This document shows, in pieces, positions 22,396 to 34,410 of a DNA stretch of 64,000 nucleotides (positions are counted from its first letter, which is position 1; each line of letters starts with the position of its first letter). Under the pieces are notes generated by a model that was not told the DNA's origin, did no database searches, and saw only the letters and a list, made by a program, of their open reading frames with translations. Both the position numbers and the translations under genes were made by a program. Source of the stretch: Sacculina carcini (lineage: Eukaryota > Arthropoda > Thecostraca > Sacculinidae); the NCBI GenBank assembly GCA_916048095.2, contig OU696580.1:310001-374000 (forward strand), in the 5' to 3' direction.

Positions 22396-25300
22396 ACCCT
22401 AAGTGTTACCTAAGTGTTACCTAAGTGTTACCTAAGTGTGCCCTAAGTGTTACCTAAGTGTTACCTAAGTGTTACCTAAGTGTTACCTAAGTGTTACCTA
22501 AGTGTTACCTAAGTGTTACCTAAGTGTTACCTAAGTGTTACCTAAGTGTGCCCTAAGTGTTACCTAAGTGTTACCTAAGTGTTACCCAAGTGTTACCGAA
22601 GTGTGCCCTAAGTGTTACCTAAGTGTTACCTAAGTGTTACCTAAGTGTTACCTAAGTGTTACCTAAGTCTTACCTAAGTGTTACCTAAGTGTTACCTAAG
22701 TGTGCCCTAAGTGTTACCTAAGTGTTACCCAAGTGTTACCTAAGTGTTACCTAAGTGTTACCTAAGTGTGCCCTAAGTGTTACCCAAGTTTTACCTAAGT
22801 GTTACCTAAGTGTTACCTAAGTGTTACCTAAGTGTGCCCTAAGTGTTACCTAAGTGTTACCTAAGTGTGCCCAAAGTGTTACCTAAGTGTGCCCTAAGTG
22901 TTACCTAAGTGTGCCCTAAGTGTTACCTAAGTGTGCCCTAAGTGTGCCCTAAGTGTTACCTAAGTGTGCCCTAAGTGTTACCTAAGTGTTACCTAAGTGT
23001 GCCCTAAGTGTTACCTAAGTGTGCCCTAAGTGTTACCTAAATGTGACCTAAGTGTTACCTAAGTGTGCCCTAAGTGTGCCCTAAGTGTTACCTAAGTGTT
23101 ACCTAAGTGTGCCCTAAGTGTTACCTAAGTGTGCCCTAAGTGTTACCTAAGTGTGCCCTAAGTGTTACCTAAGTGTGCCCTAAGTGTTACCTAAGTGTTA
23201 CCTAAGTGTTACCTAAGTGATACCTAAGTGTTACCTAAGTGTTACCTAAGTGTGCCCTAAGTGTTACCTAAGTGTTACCTAAGTGTACCCTAAGTGTTAC
23301 CTAAGTGTTACCTAAGTGTTACCTAAGTGTGCCCTAAGTGTTACCTAAGTGTTACCTAAGTGTTACCTAAGTGTTACCTAAGTGTTACCTAAGTGTTACC
23401 TAAGTGTTACCTAAGTGTTACCTAAGTGTTACCTAAGTGTTACCTAAGTGTGCCCTAAGTGTTACCTAAGTGTTACCTAAGTGTTACCTAAGTGTTACCT
23501 AAGTGTTACCTAAGTGTGCCCTAAGTGTTACCTAAGTGTGCCCTAAGTGTTACCTAAGTGTGCCGTAAGTTTTACCTAAGTGTGCCCTAAGTGTTACCTA
23601 AGTGTGCCCTAAGTGTTACCTAAGTGTGCCCTAAGTGTTACCTAAATGTGACCTAAGTGTTACCTAAGTGTGCCCTAAGTGTTACCTAAGTGTGCCCTAA
23701 GTGTTACCTAAGTGTGCCCTAAGTGTTACCTAAGTGTGCCCTAAGTGTTACCTAAGTGTGCCCTAAGTGTTACCTAAGTGTTACCTAAGTGTGCCATAGG
23801 TGTTACCTAAGTGTGCCCTAAGTGTTACCTAAGTGTGCCCTAAGTGTTACCTAAGTGTGCCCTAAGTGTTACCTAAGTGTGCCCTAAGTGTTACCTAAGT
23901 GTGCCCTAAGTGTTACCTAAGTGTGCCCTAAGTGTTACCTAAGTGTGCCCTAAGTGTTACCTAAGTGTTACCTAAGTGTTACCTAAGTGTTACCTAAGTG
24001 TTACCTAAGTGTTACCTAAGTGTGCCCTAAGTGTTACCTAAGTGTTACCTAAGTGTTACCCAAGTGTTACCTAAGTGTTACCTAAGTGTTACCTAAGTGT
24101 TACCTAAGTGTTACCTAAGTGTGCCCTAAGTGTTACCTAAGTGTGCCCTAAGTGTTACCTAAGTGTGCACTAAGTGTTACCTAAGTGTTACCTAAGTGTG
24201 CCCTAAGTGTTACCTAAGTGTGCCCTAAGTGTTACCTAAGTGTGCCCTAAGTGTTACTTAAGTGTGCCCTAAGTGTTACCTAAGTGTGCCCTAAGTGTTA
24301 CCTAAGTGTTACCTAAGTGTTACCTAAGTGTGCCCAAAGTGTTACCTAAGTGTGCCCAAAGTGTTACCTAAGTGTGCCCTAAGTGTTACCTAAGTGTGCC
24401 CTAAGTGTGCCCTAAGTGTTACCTAAGTGTGCCCTAAGTGTTACCTAAGTGTTACCTAAGTGTGCCCTAAGTGTTACCTAAGTGTGCCCTAAGTGTTACC
24501 TAAATGTGACATAAGTGTTACCTAAGTGTGCCCTAAGTGTTACCTAAGTGTGCACTAAGTGTTACCTAAGTGTTACCTAAGTGTGCCCTAAGTGTTACCT
24601 AAGTGTGCCCTAAGTGTTACCTAAGTGTGCCCTAAGTGTGCCCTAAGTGTTAACTAAGTGTTACCTAAGTGTGCCCTAAGTGTTACCTAAGTGTTACCTA
24701 AGTGTTACCTAAGTGTGCCCAAAGTGTTACCTAAGTGTGCCCAAAGTGTTACCTAAGTGTGCCCTAAGTGTTACCTAAGTGTGCCCTAAGTGTTACCTAA
24801 GTGTGCCCTAAGTGTGCCCTAAGTGTTACCTAAGTGTGCACTAAGTGTTACCTAAGTGTGCCCTAAGTGTTACCTAAGTGTGCCCTAAGTGTTACCTAAG
24901 TGTGCCCTAAGTGTTACCTAAGTGTTACCTAAGTGTTACCTAAGTGTGCCCAAAGTGTTACCTAAGTGTGCCCAAAGTGTTACCTAAGTGTGCCCTAAGT
25001 GTTACCTAAGTGTGCCCTAAGTGTTACCTAAGTGTGCCCTAAGTGTGCCCTAAGTGTTACCTAAGTGTTACCTAAGTGTGCCCTAAGTGTTACCTAAGTG
25101 TGCCCTAAGTGTTACCTAAGTGTGCCCTAAGTGTTACCTAAGTGTGCACTAAGTGTTACCTAAGTGTTACCTAAGTGTGCCCTAAGTGTTACCTAAGTGT
25201 GCCCTAAGTGTTACCTAAGTGTGCCCTAAGTGTTACCTAAGTGTGCCCTAAGTGTTACCTAAGTGTGCCCTAAGTGTTACCTAAGTGTACCCTAAGTGTT

Positions 25301-25530
25301 ACCTAAGTGTTACCTAAGTGTTACCTAAGTGTTACCCAAGTGTTACCGAAGTGTGCCCTAAGTGTTACCTAAGTGTTACCTAAGTGTTACCTAAGTGTTA
25401 CCTAAGTGTTACCTAAGTGTTACCTAAGTGTTACCTAAGTGTTACCTAAGTGTGCCCTAAGTGTTACCTAAGTGTGCCCTAAGTGTTACCTAAGTGTGCC
25501 CTAAGTGATACCTAAGTGTGCACTAAGTGT
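22396..25530. repeat. R block copy 2
   Basis: Matches R1 marker by marker at +3,113 before and +3,135 bp after the R1 dimer loss: CTAAGTCT 22,669; CCAAG+TTT 22,784; CTAAATGT 23,037; CTAAGTGA 23,220; ACC 23,287; GTAAGTTT 23,565; ATAGG 23,796; CCAAG 24,060; TTAAG 24,257; CTAAATGT+GAC+ATAAG 24,500; TAA unit 24,654; ACC 25,289; CGAAG 25,347. The long T run just upstream (15 T units between 22,223 and 22,399) sits at the R1/R2 joint. Confidence 0.92.
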
Positions 25531-26751
25531 TACCTAAGTGTTACCTAAGTGTGCCCTAAGTGTTACCTAAGTGTGCCCTAAGTGTTACCTAAGTGTTACC
25601 TAAGTGTTACCTAAGTGTTACCTAAGTGTTACCTAAGTGTTACCTAAGTGTGCCCTAAGTGTTACCTAAGTGTGCCCTAAGTGTTACCTAAGTGTGCCCT
25701 AAGTGATACCTAAGTGTGCACTAAGTGTTACCTAAGTGTTACCTAAGTGTGCCCTAAGTGTTACCTAAGTGTGCCCTAAGTGTTACCTAAGTGTGCCCTA
25801 AGTGTTACCTAAGTGTGCCCTAAGTGTTACCTAAGTGTGCCGTAAGTTTTACCTAAGTGTGCCCTAAGTGTTACCTAAGTGTGCCCTAAGTGTTACCTAA
25901 GTGTGCCCTAAGTGTTACCTAAATGTGACCTAAGTGTTACCTAAGTGTGCCCTAAGTGTTACCTAAGTGTGCCCTAAGTGTTACCTAAGTGTGCCCTAAG
26001 TGTTACCTAAGTGTGCCCTAAGTGTTACCTAAGTGTTACCTAAGTGTGCCCTAAGTGTTACCTAAGTGTGCCCTAAGTGTTACCTAAGTGTGCCCTAAGT
26101 GTTACCTAAGTGTACCCTAAGTGTTACCTAAGTGTTACCTAAGTGTTACCTAAGTGTTACCCAAGTGTTACCGAAGTGTGCCCTAAGTGTTACCTAAGTG
26201 TTACCCAAGTGTTACCGAAGTGTGCCCTAAGTGTTACCTAAGTGTTACCTAAGTGTTACCTAAGTGTTACCTAAGTGTTACCTAAGTGTTACCTAAGTGT
26301 TACCTAAGTGTTACCTAAGTGTTACCTAAGTGTGCCCTAAGTGTTACCTAAGTGTGCCCTAAGTGTTACCTAAGTGTGCCCTAAGTGATACCTAAGTGTG
26401 CACTAAGTGTTACCTAAGTGTTACCTAAGTGTGCCCTAAGTGTTACCTAAGTGTGCCCTAAGTGTTACCTAAGTGTGCCCTAAGTGTTACCTAAGTGTGC
26501 CCTAAGTGTTACCTAAGTGTGCCCTAAGTGTTACCTAAGTGTACCCTAAGTGTTACCTAAGTGTTACCTAAGTGTTACCTAAGTGTTACCCAAGTGTTAC
26601 CGAAGTGTGCCCTAAGTGTTACCTAAGTGTTACCTAAGTGTTACCTAAGTGTTACCTAAGTGTTACCTAAGTGTTACCTAAGTGTTACCTAAGTGTTACC
26701 TAAGTGTGCCCTAAGTGTTACCTAAGTGTTACCTAAGTGTTACCTAAGTGT
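25531..26751. repeat. Tail after R2
   Basis: Carries CTAAGTGA bodies (25,508 just before it, one near 25,700, another at 26,388), GTAAGTTT at 25,842, CTAAATGT at 25,919, and a double CCAAG-CGAAG with CGAAG second bases at 26,173 and 26,217, then 26,602. The same markers follow R5 at exactly +13,046 bp (38,888; 38,965; 39,219; 39,263; 39,434; 39,648). After R4 only the first part is present, at +8,514. Confidence 0.86.
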
Positions 26752-27774
26752 GCCATAGGTGTTACCTAAGTGTGCCCTAAGTGTTACCTAAGTGTTACCT
26801 AAGTGTGCCCAAAGTGTTACCTAAGTGTGCCCTAAGTGTTACCTAAGTGTGCCCTAAGTGTTACCTAAGTGTGCCCTAAGTGTGCCCTAAGTGTTACCTA
26901 AGTGTGCCCTAAGTGTTACCTAAGTGTTACCTAAGTGTGCCCTAAGTGTTACCTAAGTGTGCCCTAAGTGTTACCTAAATGTGACCTAAGTGTTACCTAA
27001 GTGTGCCCTAAGTGTGCCCTAAGTGTTACCTAAGTGTGCCCTAAGTGTTACCTAAGTGTGCCGTAAGTTTTACCTAAGTGTGCCCTAAGTGTTACCTAAG
27101 TGTTACCTAAGTGTGCCCAAAGTGTTACCTAAGTGTGCCCTAAGTGTTACCTAAGTGTGCCCTAAGTGTTACCTAAGTGTGCCCTAAGTGTGCCCTAAGT
27201 GTTACCTAAGTGTGCCCTAAGTGTTACCTAAGTGTGCCCTAAGTGTTACCTAAGTGTACCCTAAGTGTTACCTAAGTGTTACCTAAGTGTTACCTAAGTG
27301 TTACCTAAGTGTGCCCTAAGTGTTACCTAAGTGTTACCTAAGTGTGCCCAAAGTGTTACCTAAGTGTGCCCTAAGTGTTACCTAAGTGTGCCCTAAGTGT
27401 TACCTAAGTGTGCCCTAAGTGTGCCCTAAGTGTTACCTAAGTGTGCCCTAAGTGTTACCTAAGTGTTACCTAAGTGTGCCCTAAGTGTTACCTAAGTGTT
27501 CCCTAAGTGTTACCTAAGTGTGACCTAAGTGTTACCTAAGTGTGCCCTAAGTGTGCCCTAAGTGTTACCTAAGTGTTACCTAAGTGTGCCCTAAGTGTTA
27601 CCTAAGTGTGCCCTAAGTGTTACCTAAGTGTGCCCTAAGTGTGCCCTAAGTGTTACCTAAGTGTTACCTAAGTGTTACCTAAGTGTTACCTAAGTGTTAC
27701 CTAAGTGTTACCTAAGTGTTACCTAAGTGTTACCTAAGTGTTACCTAAGTGTTACCTAAGTGTTACCTAAGTGT

Positions 27775-30700
27775 ACCCTAAGTGTTACCTAAGTGTTACC
27801 TAAGTGTTACCTAAGTGTGCCCTAAGTGTTACCTAAGTGTTACCTAAGTGTTACCTAAGTGTTACCTAAGTGTTACCTAAGTGTTACCTAAGTGTTACCT
27901 AAGTGTTACCTAAGTGTTACCTAAGTGTGCCCTAAGTGTTACCTAAGTGTTACCTAAGTGTTACCCAAGTGTTACCGAAGTGTGCCCTAAGTGTTACCTA
28001 AGTGTTACCTAAGTGTTACCTAAGTGTTACCTAAGTGTTACCTAAGTCTTACCTAAGTGTTACCTAAGTGTTACCTAAGTGTGCCCTAAGTGTTACCTAA
28101 GTGTTACCCAAGTGTTACCTAAGTGTTACCTAAGTGTTACCTAAGTGTGCCCTAAGTGTTACCCAAGTTTTACCTAAGTGTTACCTAAGTGTTACCTAAG
28201 TGTTACCTAAGTGTGCCCTAAGTGTTACCTAAGTGTTACCTAAGTGTGCCCAAAGTGTTACCTAAGTGTGCCCTAAGTGTTACCTAAGTGTGCCCTAAGT
28301 GTTACCTAAGTGTGCCCTAAGTGTGCCCTAAGTGTTACCTAAGTGTGCCCTAAGTGTTACCTAAGTGTTACCTAAGTGTGCCCTAAGTGTTACCTAAGTG
28401 TGCCCTAAGTGTTACCTAAATGTGACCTAAGTGTTACCTAAGTGTGCCCTAAGTGTGCCCTAAGTGTTACCTAAGTGTTACCTAAGTGTGCCCTAAGTGT
28501 TACCTAAGTGTGCCCTAAGTGTTACCTAAGTGTGCCCTAAGTGTTACCTAAGTGTGCCCTAAGTGTTACCTAAGTGTTACCTAAGTGTTACCTAAGTGAT
28601 ACCTAAGTGTTACCTAAGTGTTACCTAAGTGTGCCCTAAGTGTTACCTAAGTGTTACCTAAGTGTACCCTAAGTGTTACCTAAGTGTTACCTAAGTGTTA
28701 CCTAAGTGTGCCCTAAGTGTTACCTAAGTGTTACCTAAGTGTTACCTAAGTGTTACCTAAGTGTTACCTAAGTGTTACCTAAGTGTTACCTAAGTGTTAC
28801 CTAAGTGTTACCTAAGTGTTACCTAAGTGTGCCCTAAGTGTTACCTAAGTGTTACCTAAGTGTTACCTAAGTGTTACCTAAGTGTTACCTAAGTGTGCCC
28901 TAAGTGTTACCTAAGTGTGCCCTAAGTGTTACCTAAGTGTGCCGTAAGTTTTACCTAAGTGTGCCCTAAGTGTTACCTAAGTGTGCCCTAAGTGTTACCT
29001 AAGTGTGCCCTAAGTGTTACCTAAATGTGACCTAAGTGTTACCTAAGTGTGCCCTAAGTGTTACCTAAGTGTGCCCTAAGTGTTACCTAAGTGTGCCCTA
29101 AGTGTTACCTAAGTGTGCCCTAAGTGTTACCTAAGTGTGCCCTAAGTGTTACCTAAGTGTTACCTAAGTGTGCCATAGGTGTTACCTAAGTGTGCCCTAA
29201 GTGTTACCTAAGTGTGCCCTAAGTGTTACCTAAGTGTGCCCTAAGTGTTACCTAAGTGTGCCCTAAGTGTTACCTAAGTGTGCCCTAAGTGTTACCTAAG
29301 TGTGCCCTAAGTGTTACCTAAGTGTGCCCTAAGTGTTACCTAAGTGTTACCTAAGTGTTACCTAAGTGTTACCTAAGTGTTACCTAAGTGTTACCTAAGT
29401 GTGCCCTAAGTGTTACCTAAGTGTTACCTAAGTGTTACCCAAGTGTTACCTAAGTGTTACCTAAGTGTTACCTAAGTGTTACCTAAGTGTTACCTAAGTG
29501 TGCCCTAAGTGTTACCTAAGTGTGCCCTAAGTGTTACCTAAGTGTGCACTAAGTGTTACCTAAGTGTTACCTAAGTGTGCCCTAAGTGTTACCTAAGTGT
29601 GCCCTAAGTGTTACCTAAGTGTGCCCTAAGTGTTACTTAAGTGTGCCCTAAGTGTTACCTAAGTGTGCCCTAAGTGTTACCTAAGTGTTACCTAAGTGTT
29701 ACCTAAGTGTGCCCAAAGTGTTACCTAAGTGTGCCCAAAGTGTTACCTAAGTGTGCCCTAAGTGTTACCTAAGTGTGCCCTAAGTGTGCCCTAAGTGTTA
29801 CCTAAGTGTGCCCTAAGTGTTACCTAAGTGTTACCTAAGTGTGCCCTAAGTGTTACCTAAGTGTGCCCTAAGTGTTACCTAAATGTGACATAAGTGTTAC
29901 CTAAGTGTGCCCTAAGTGTTACCTAAGTGTGCACTAAGTGTTACCTAAGTGTTACCTAAGTGTGCCCTAAGTGTTACCTAAGTGTGCCCTAAGTGTTACC
30001 TAAGTGTGCCCTAAGTGTGCCCTAAGTGTTAACTAAGTGTTACCTAAGTGTGCCCTAAGTGTTACCTAAGTGTTACCTAAGTGTTACCTAAGTGTGCCCA
30101 AAGTGTTACCTAAGTGTGCCCAAAGTGTTACCTAAGTGTGCCCTAAGTGTTACCTAAGTGTGCCCTAAGTGTTACCTAAGTGTGCCCTAAGTGTGCCCTA
30201 AGTGTTACCTAAGTGTGCACTAAGTGTTACCTAAGTGTGCCCTAAGTGTTACCTAAGTGTGCCCTAAGTGTTACCTAAGTGTGCCCTAAGTGTTACCTAA
30301 GTGTTACCTAAGTGTTACCTAAGTGTGCCCAAAGTGTTACCTAAGTGTGCCCAAAGTGTTACCTAAGTGTGCCCTAAGTGTTACCTAAGTGTGCCCTAAG
30401 TGTTACCTAAGTGTGCCCTAAGTGTGCCCTAAGTGTTACCTAAGTGTTACCTAAGTGTGCCCTAAGTGTTACCTAAGTGTGCCCTAAGTGTTACCTAAGT
30501 GTGCCCTAAGTGTTACCTAAGTGTGCACTAAGTGTTACCTAAGTGTTACCTAAGTGTGCCCTAAGTGTTACCTAAGTGTGCCCTAAGTGTTACCTAAGTG
30601 TGCCCTAAGTGTTACCTAAGTGTGCCCTAAGTGTTACCTAAGTGTGCCCTAAGTGTTACCTAAGTGTACCCTAAGTGTTACCTAAGTGTTACCTAAGTGT

Positions 30701-30909
30701 TACCTAAGTGTTACCCAAGTGTTACCGAAGTGTGCCCTAAGTGTTACCTAAGTGTTACCTAAGTGTTACCTAAGTGTTACCTAAGTGTTACCTAAGTGTT
30801 ACCTAAGTGTTACCTAAGTGTTACCTAAGTGTTACCTAAGTGTTACCTAAGTGTTACCTAAGTGTTACCTAAGTGTTACCTAAGTGTTACCTAAGTGTTA
30901 CCTAAGTGT
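27775..30909. repeat. R block copy 3
   Basis: Matches R2 at +5,379 bp: ACC 27,775, CGAAG second base 27,977, CTAAGTCT 28,048, ATAGG 29,175, CTAAATGT+GAC+ATAAG 29,879, ACC 30,668, CGAAG second base 30,727. It has the full 3,135-bp length with the dimer that R1 lacks. Confidence 0.91.
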
Positions 30910-33900
30910 ACCCTAAGTGTTACCTAAGTGTTACCTAAGTGTTACCTAAGTGTGCCCTAAGTGTTACCTAAGTGTTACCTAAGTGTTACCTAAGTGTTAC
31001 CTAAGTGTTACCTAAGTGTTACCTAAGTGTTACCTAAGTGTTACCTAAGTGTTACCTAAGTGTGCCCTAAGTGTTACCTAAGTGTTACCTAAGTGTTACC
31101 CAAGTGTTACCGAAGTGTGCCCTAAGTGTTACCTAAGTGTTACCTAAGTGTTACCTAAGTGTTACCTAAGTGTTACCTAAGTCTTACCTAAGTGTTACCT
31201 AAGTGTTACCTAAGTGTGCCCTAAGTGTTACCTAAGTGTTACCCAAGTGTTACCTAAGTGTTACCTAAGTGTTACCTAAGTGTGCCCTAAGTGTTACCCA
31301 AGTTTTACCTAAGTGTTACCTAAGTGTTACCTAAGTGTTACCTAAGTGTGCCCTAAGTGTTACCTAAGTGTTACCTAAGTGTGCCCTAAGTGTTACCTAA
31401 GTGTGCCCTAAGTGTTACCTAAGTGTGCCCTAAGTGTTACCTAAGTGTGCCCTAAGTGTGCCCTAAGTGTTACCTAAGTGTGCCCTAAGTGTTACCTAAG
31501 TGTTACCTAAGTGTGCCCTAAGTGTTACCTAAGTGTGCCCTAAGTGTTACCTAAATGTGACCTAAGTGTTACCTAAGTGTGCCCTAAGTGTGCCCTAAGT
31601 GTTACCTAAGTGTTACCTAAGTGTGCCCTAAGTGTTACCTAAGTGTGCCCTAAGTGTTACCTAAGTGTGCCCTAAGTGTTACCTAAGTGTGCCCTAAGTG
31701 TTACCTAAGTGTTACCTAAGTGTTACCTAAGTGATACCTAAGTGTTACCTAAGTGTTACCTAAGTGTGCCCTAAGTGTTACCTAAGTGTTACCTAAGTGT
31801 ACCCTAAGTGTTACCTAAGTGTTACCTAAGTGTTACCTAAGTGTGCCCTAAGTGTTACCTAAGTGTTACCTAAGTGTTACCTAAGTGTTACCTAAGTGTT
31901 ACCTAAGTGTTACCTAAGTGTTACCTAAGTGTTACCTAAGTGTTACCTAAGTGTTACCTAAGTGTGCCCTAAGTGTTACCTAAGTGTTACCTAAGTGTTA
32001 CCTAAGTGTTACCTAAGTGTTACCTAAGTGTGCCCTAAGTGTTACCTAAGTGTGCCCTAAGTGTTACCTAAGTGTGCCGTAAGTTTTACCTAAGTGTGCC
32101 CTAAGTGTTACCTAAGTGTGCCCTAAGTGTTACCTAAGTGTGCCCTAAGTGTTACCTAAATGTGACCTAAGTGTTACCTAAGTGTGCCCTAAGTGTTACC
32201 AAGGTGTGCCCTAAGTGTTACCTAAGTGTGCCCTAAGTGTTACCTAAGTGTGCCCTAAGTGTTACCTAAGTGTGCCCTAAGTGTTACCTAAGTGTTACCT
32301 AAGTGTGCCATAGGTGTTACCTAAGTGTGCCCTAAGTGTTACCTAAGTGTGCCCTAAGTGTTACCTAAGTGTGCCCTAAGTGTTACCTAAGTGTGCCCTA
32401 AGTGTTACCTAAGTGTGCCCTAAGTGTTACCTAAGTGTGCCCTAAGTGTTACCTAAGTGTGCCCTAAGTGTTACCTAAGTGTTACCTAAGTGTTACCTAA
32501 GTGTTACCTAAGTGTTACCTAAGTGTTACCTAAGTGTGCCCTAAGTGTTACCTAAGTGTTACCTAAGTGTTACCCAAGTGTTACCTAAGTGTTACCTAAG
32601 TGTTACCTAAGTGTTACCTAAGTGTTACCTAAGTGTGCCCTAAGTGTTACCTAAGTGTGCCCTAAGTGTTACCTAAGTGTGCACTAAGTGTTACCTAAGT
32701 GTTACCTAAGTGTGCCCTAAGTGTTACCTAAGTGTGCCCTAAGTGTTACCTAAGTGTGCCCTAAGTGTTACTTAAGTGTGCCCTAAGTGTTACCTAAGTG
32801 TGCCCTAAGTGTTACCTAAGTGTTACCTAAGTGTTACCTAAGTGTGCCCAAAGTGTTACCTAAGTGTGCCCAAAGTGTTACCTAAGTGTGCCCTAAGTGT
32901 TACCTAAGTGTGCCCTAAGTGTGCCCTAAGTGTTACCTAAGTGTGCCCTAAGTGTTACCTAAGTGTTACCTAAGTGTGCCCTAAGTGTTACCTAAGTGTG
33001 CCCTAAGTGTTACCTAAATGTGACATAAGTGTTACCTAAGTGTGCCCTAAGTGTTACCTAAGTGTGCACTAAGTGTTACCTAAGTGTTACCTAAGTGTGC
33101 CCTAAGTGTTACCTAAGTGTGCCCTAAGTGTTACCTAAGTGTGCCCTAAGTGTGCCCTAAGTGTTAACTAAGTGTTACCTAAGTGTGCCCTAAGTGTTAC
33201 CTAAGTGTTACCTAAGTGTTACCTAAGTGTGCCCAAAGTGTTACCTAAGTGTGCCCAAAGTGTTACCTAAGTGTGCCCTAAGTGTTACCTAAGTGTGCCC
33301 TAAGTGTTACCTAAGTGTGCCCTAAGTGTGCCCTAAGTGTTACCTAAGTGTGCACTAAGTGTTACCTAAGTGTGCCCTAAGTGTTACCTAAGTGTGCCCT
33401 AAGTGTTACCTAAGTGTGCCCTAAGTGTTACCTAAGTGTTACCTAAGTGTTACCTAAGTGTGCCCAAAGTGTTACCTAAGTGTGCCCAAAGTGTTACCTA
33501 AGTGTGCCCTAAGTGTTACCTAAGTGTGCCCTAAGTGTTACCTAAGTGTGCCCTAAGTGTGCCCTAAGTGTTACCTAAGTGTTACCTAAGTGTGCCCTAA
33601 GTGTTACCTAAGTGTGCCCTAAGTGTTACCTAAGTGTGCCCTAAGTGTTACCTAAGTGTGCACTAAGTGTTACCTAAGTGTTACCTAAGTGTGCCCTAAG
33701 TGTTACCTAAGTGTGCCCTAAGTGTTACCTAAGTGTGCCCTAAGTGTTACCTAAGTGTGCCCTAAGTGTTACCTAAGTGTGCCCTAAGTGTTACCTAAGT
33801 GTACCCTAAGTGTTACCTAAGTGTTACCTAAGTGTTACCTAAGTGTTACCCAAGTGTTACCGAAGTGTGCCCTAAGTGTTACCTAAGTGTTACCTAAGTG

Positions 33901-34410
33901 TTACCTAAGTGTTACCTAAGTGTTACCTAAGTGTTACCTAAGTGTTACCTAAGTGTTACCTAAGTGTGCCCTAAGTGTTACCTAAGTGTGCCCTAAGTGT
34001 TACCTAAGTGTGCCCTAAGTGATACCTAAGTGTGCACTAAGTGTTACCTAAGTGTTACCTAAGTGTGCCCTAAGTGTTACCTAAGTGTGCCCTAAGTGTT
34101 ACCTAAGTGTTACCTAAGTGTTACCTAAGTGTTACCTAAGTGTTACCTAAGTGTTACCTAAGTGTGCCCTAAGTGTTACCTAAGTGTGCCCTAAGTGTTA
34201 CCTAAGTGTGCCCTAAGTGATACCTAAGTGTGCACTAAGTGTTACCTAAGTGTTACCTAAGTGTGCCCTAAGTGTTACCTAAGTGTGCCCTAAGTGTTAC
34301 CTAAGTGTGCCCTAAGTGTTACCTAAGTGTGCCCTAAGTGTTACCTAAGTGTGCCGTAAGTTTTACCTAAGTGTGCCCTAAGTGTTACCTAAGTGTGCCC
34401 TAAGTGTTAC
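29879..34410. repeat. 4,532-bp (412-unit) tandem duplication, first copy
   Basis: Starts inside R3 at CTAAATGT+GAC+ATAAG and runs through R4 into its tail. Markers recur at exactly +4,532: ACC 30,910 with 35,442; CTAAGTCT 31,183 with 35,715; ATAGG 32,310 with 36,842; CTAAATGT 33,014 with 37,546; CTAAGTGA 34,022 with 38,554; GTAAGTTT 34,356 with 38,888. Differences seen by eye: CTAAG at 31,386 where the partner 35,918 is CAAAG, and CAAGGTGT at 32,200 where the partner is normal. Both changes are private to this copy. Confidence 0.92.
30910..34044. repeat. R block copy 4
   Basis: Matches R3 at +3,135 bp: ACC 30,910, CTAAGTCT 31,183, ATAGG 32,310, ACC 33,803, with the same order between. At 31,386 it has CTAAG where R1, R2, R3 and R5 have CAAAG; reversion to consensus in one copy suggests conversion by a neighbouring unit. 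It also has the only CAAGGTGT body seen (32,200). Confidence 0.9.

Larger units (their letters stand above)
18245..26736. repeat. 8.5-kb duplicated block A
   Basis: Contains a leader (ATAGGTGT at 18,263, GTAAGTTT at 18,571, a rare TCC prefix at about 19,008, GAC at 19,031), then R1, R2 and a tail. The leader and first part recur 8,492 bp away: 18,263 with 26,755; 18,571 with 27,063; 19,008 with 27,500; 19,031 with 27,523; 19,283 with 27,775. After about 19.9 kb the offset becomes 8,514 bp (20,661 with 29,175) because R1 lacks one 22-bp dimer. Sharing the rare TCC unit is strong evidence of direct copying. The junction with block B lies in T units at about 26,708-26,752. Confidence 0.9.
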
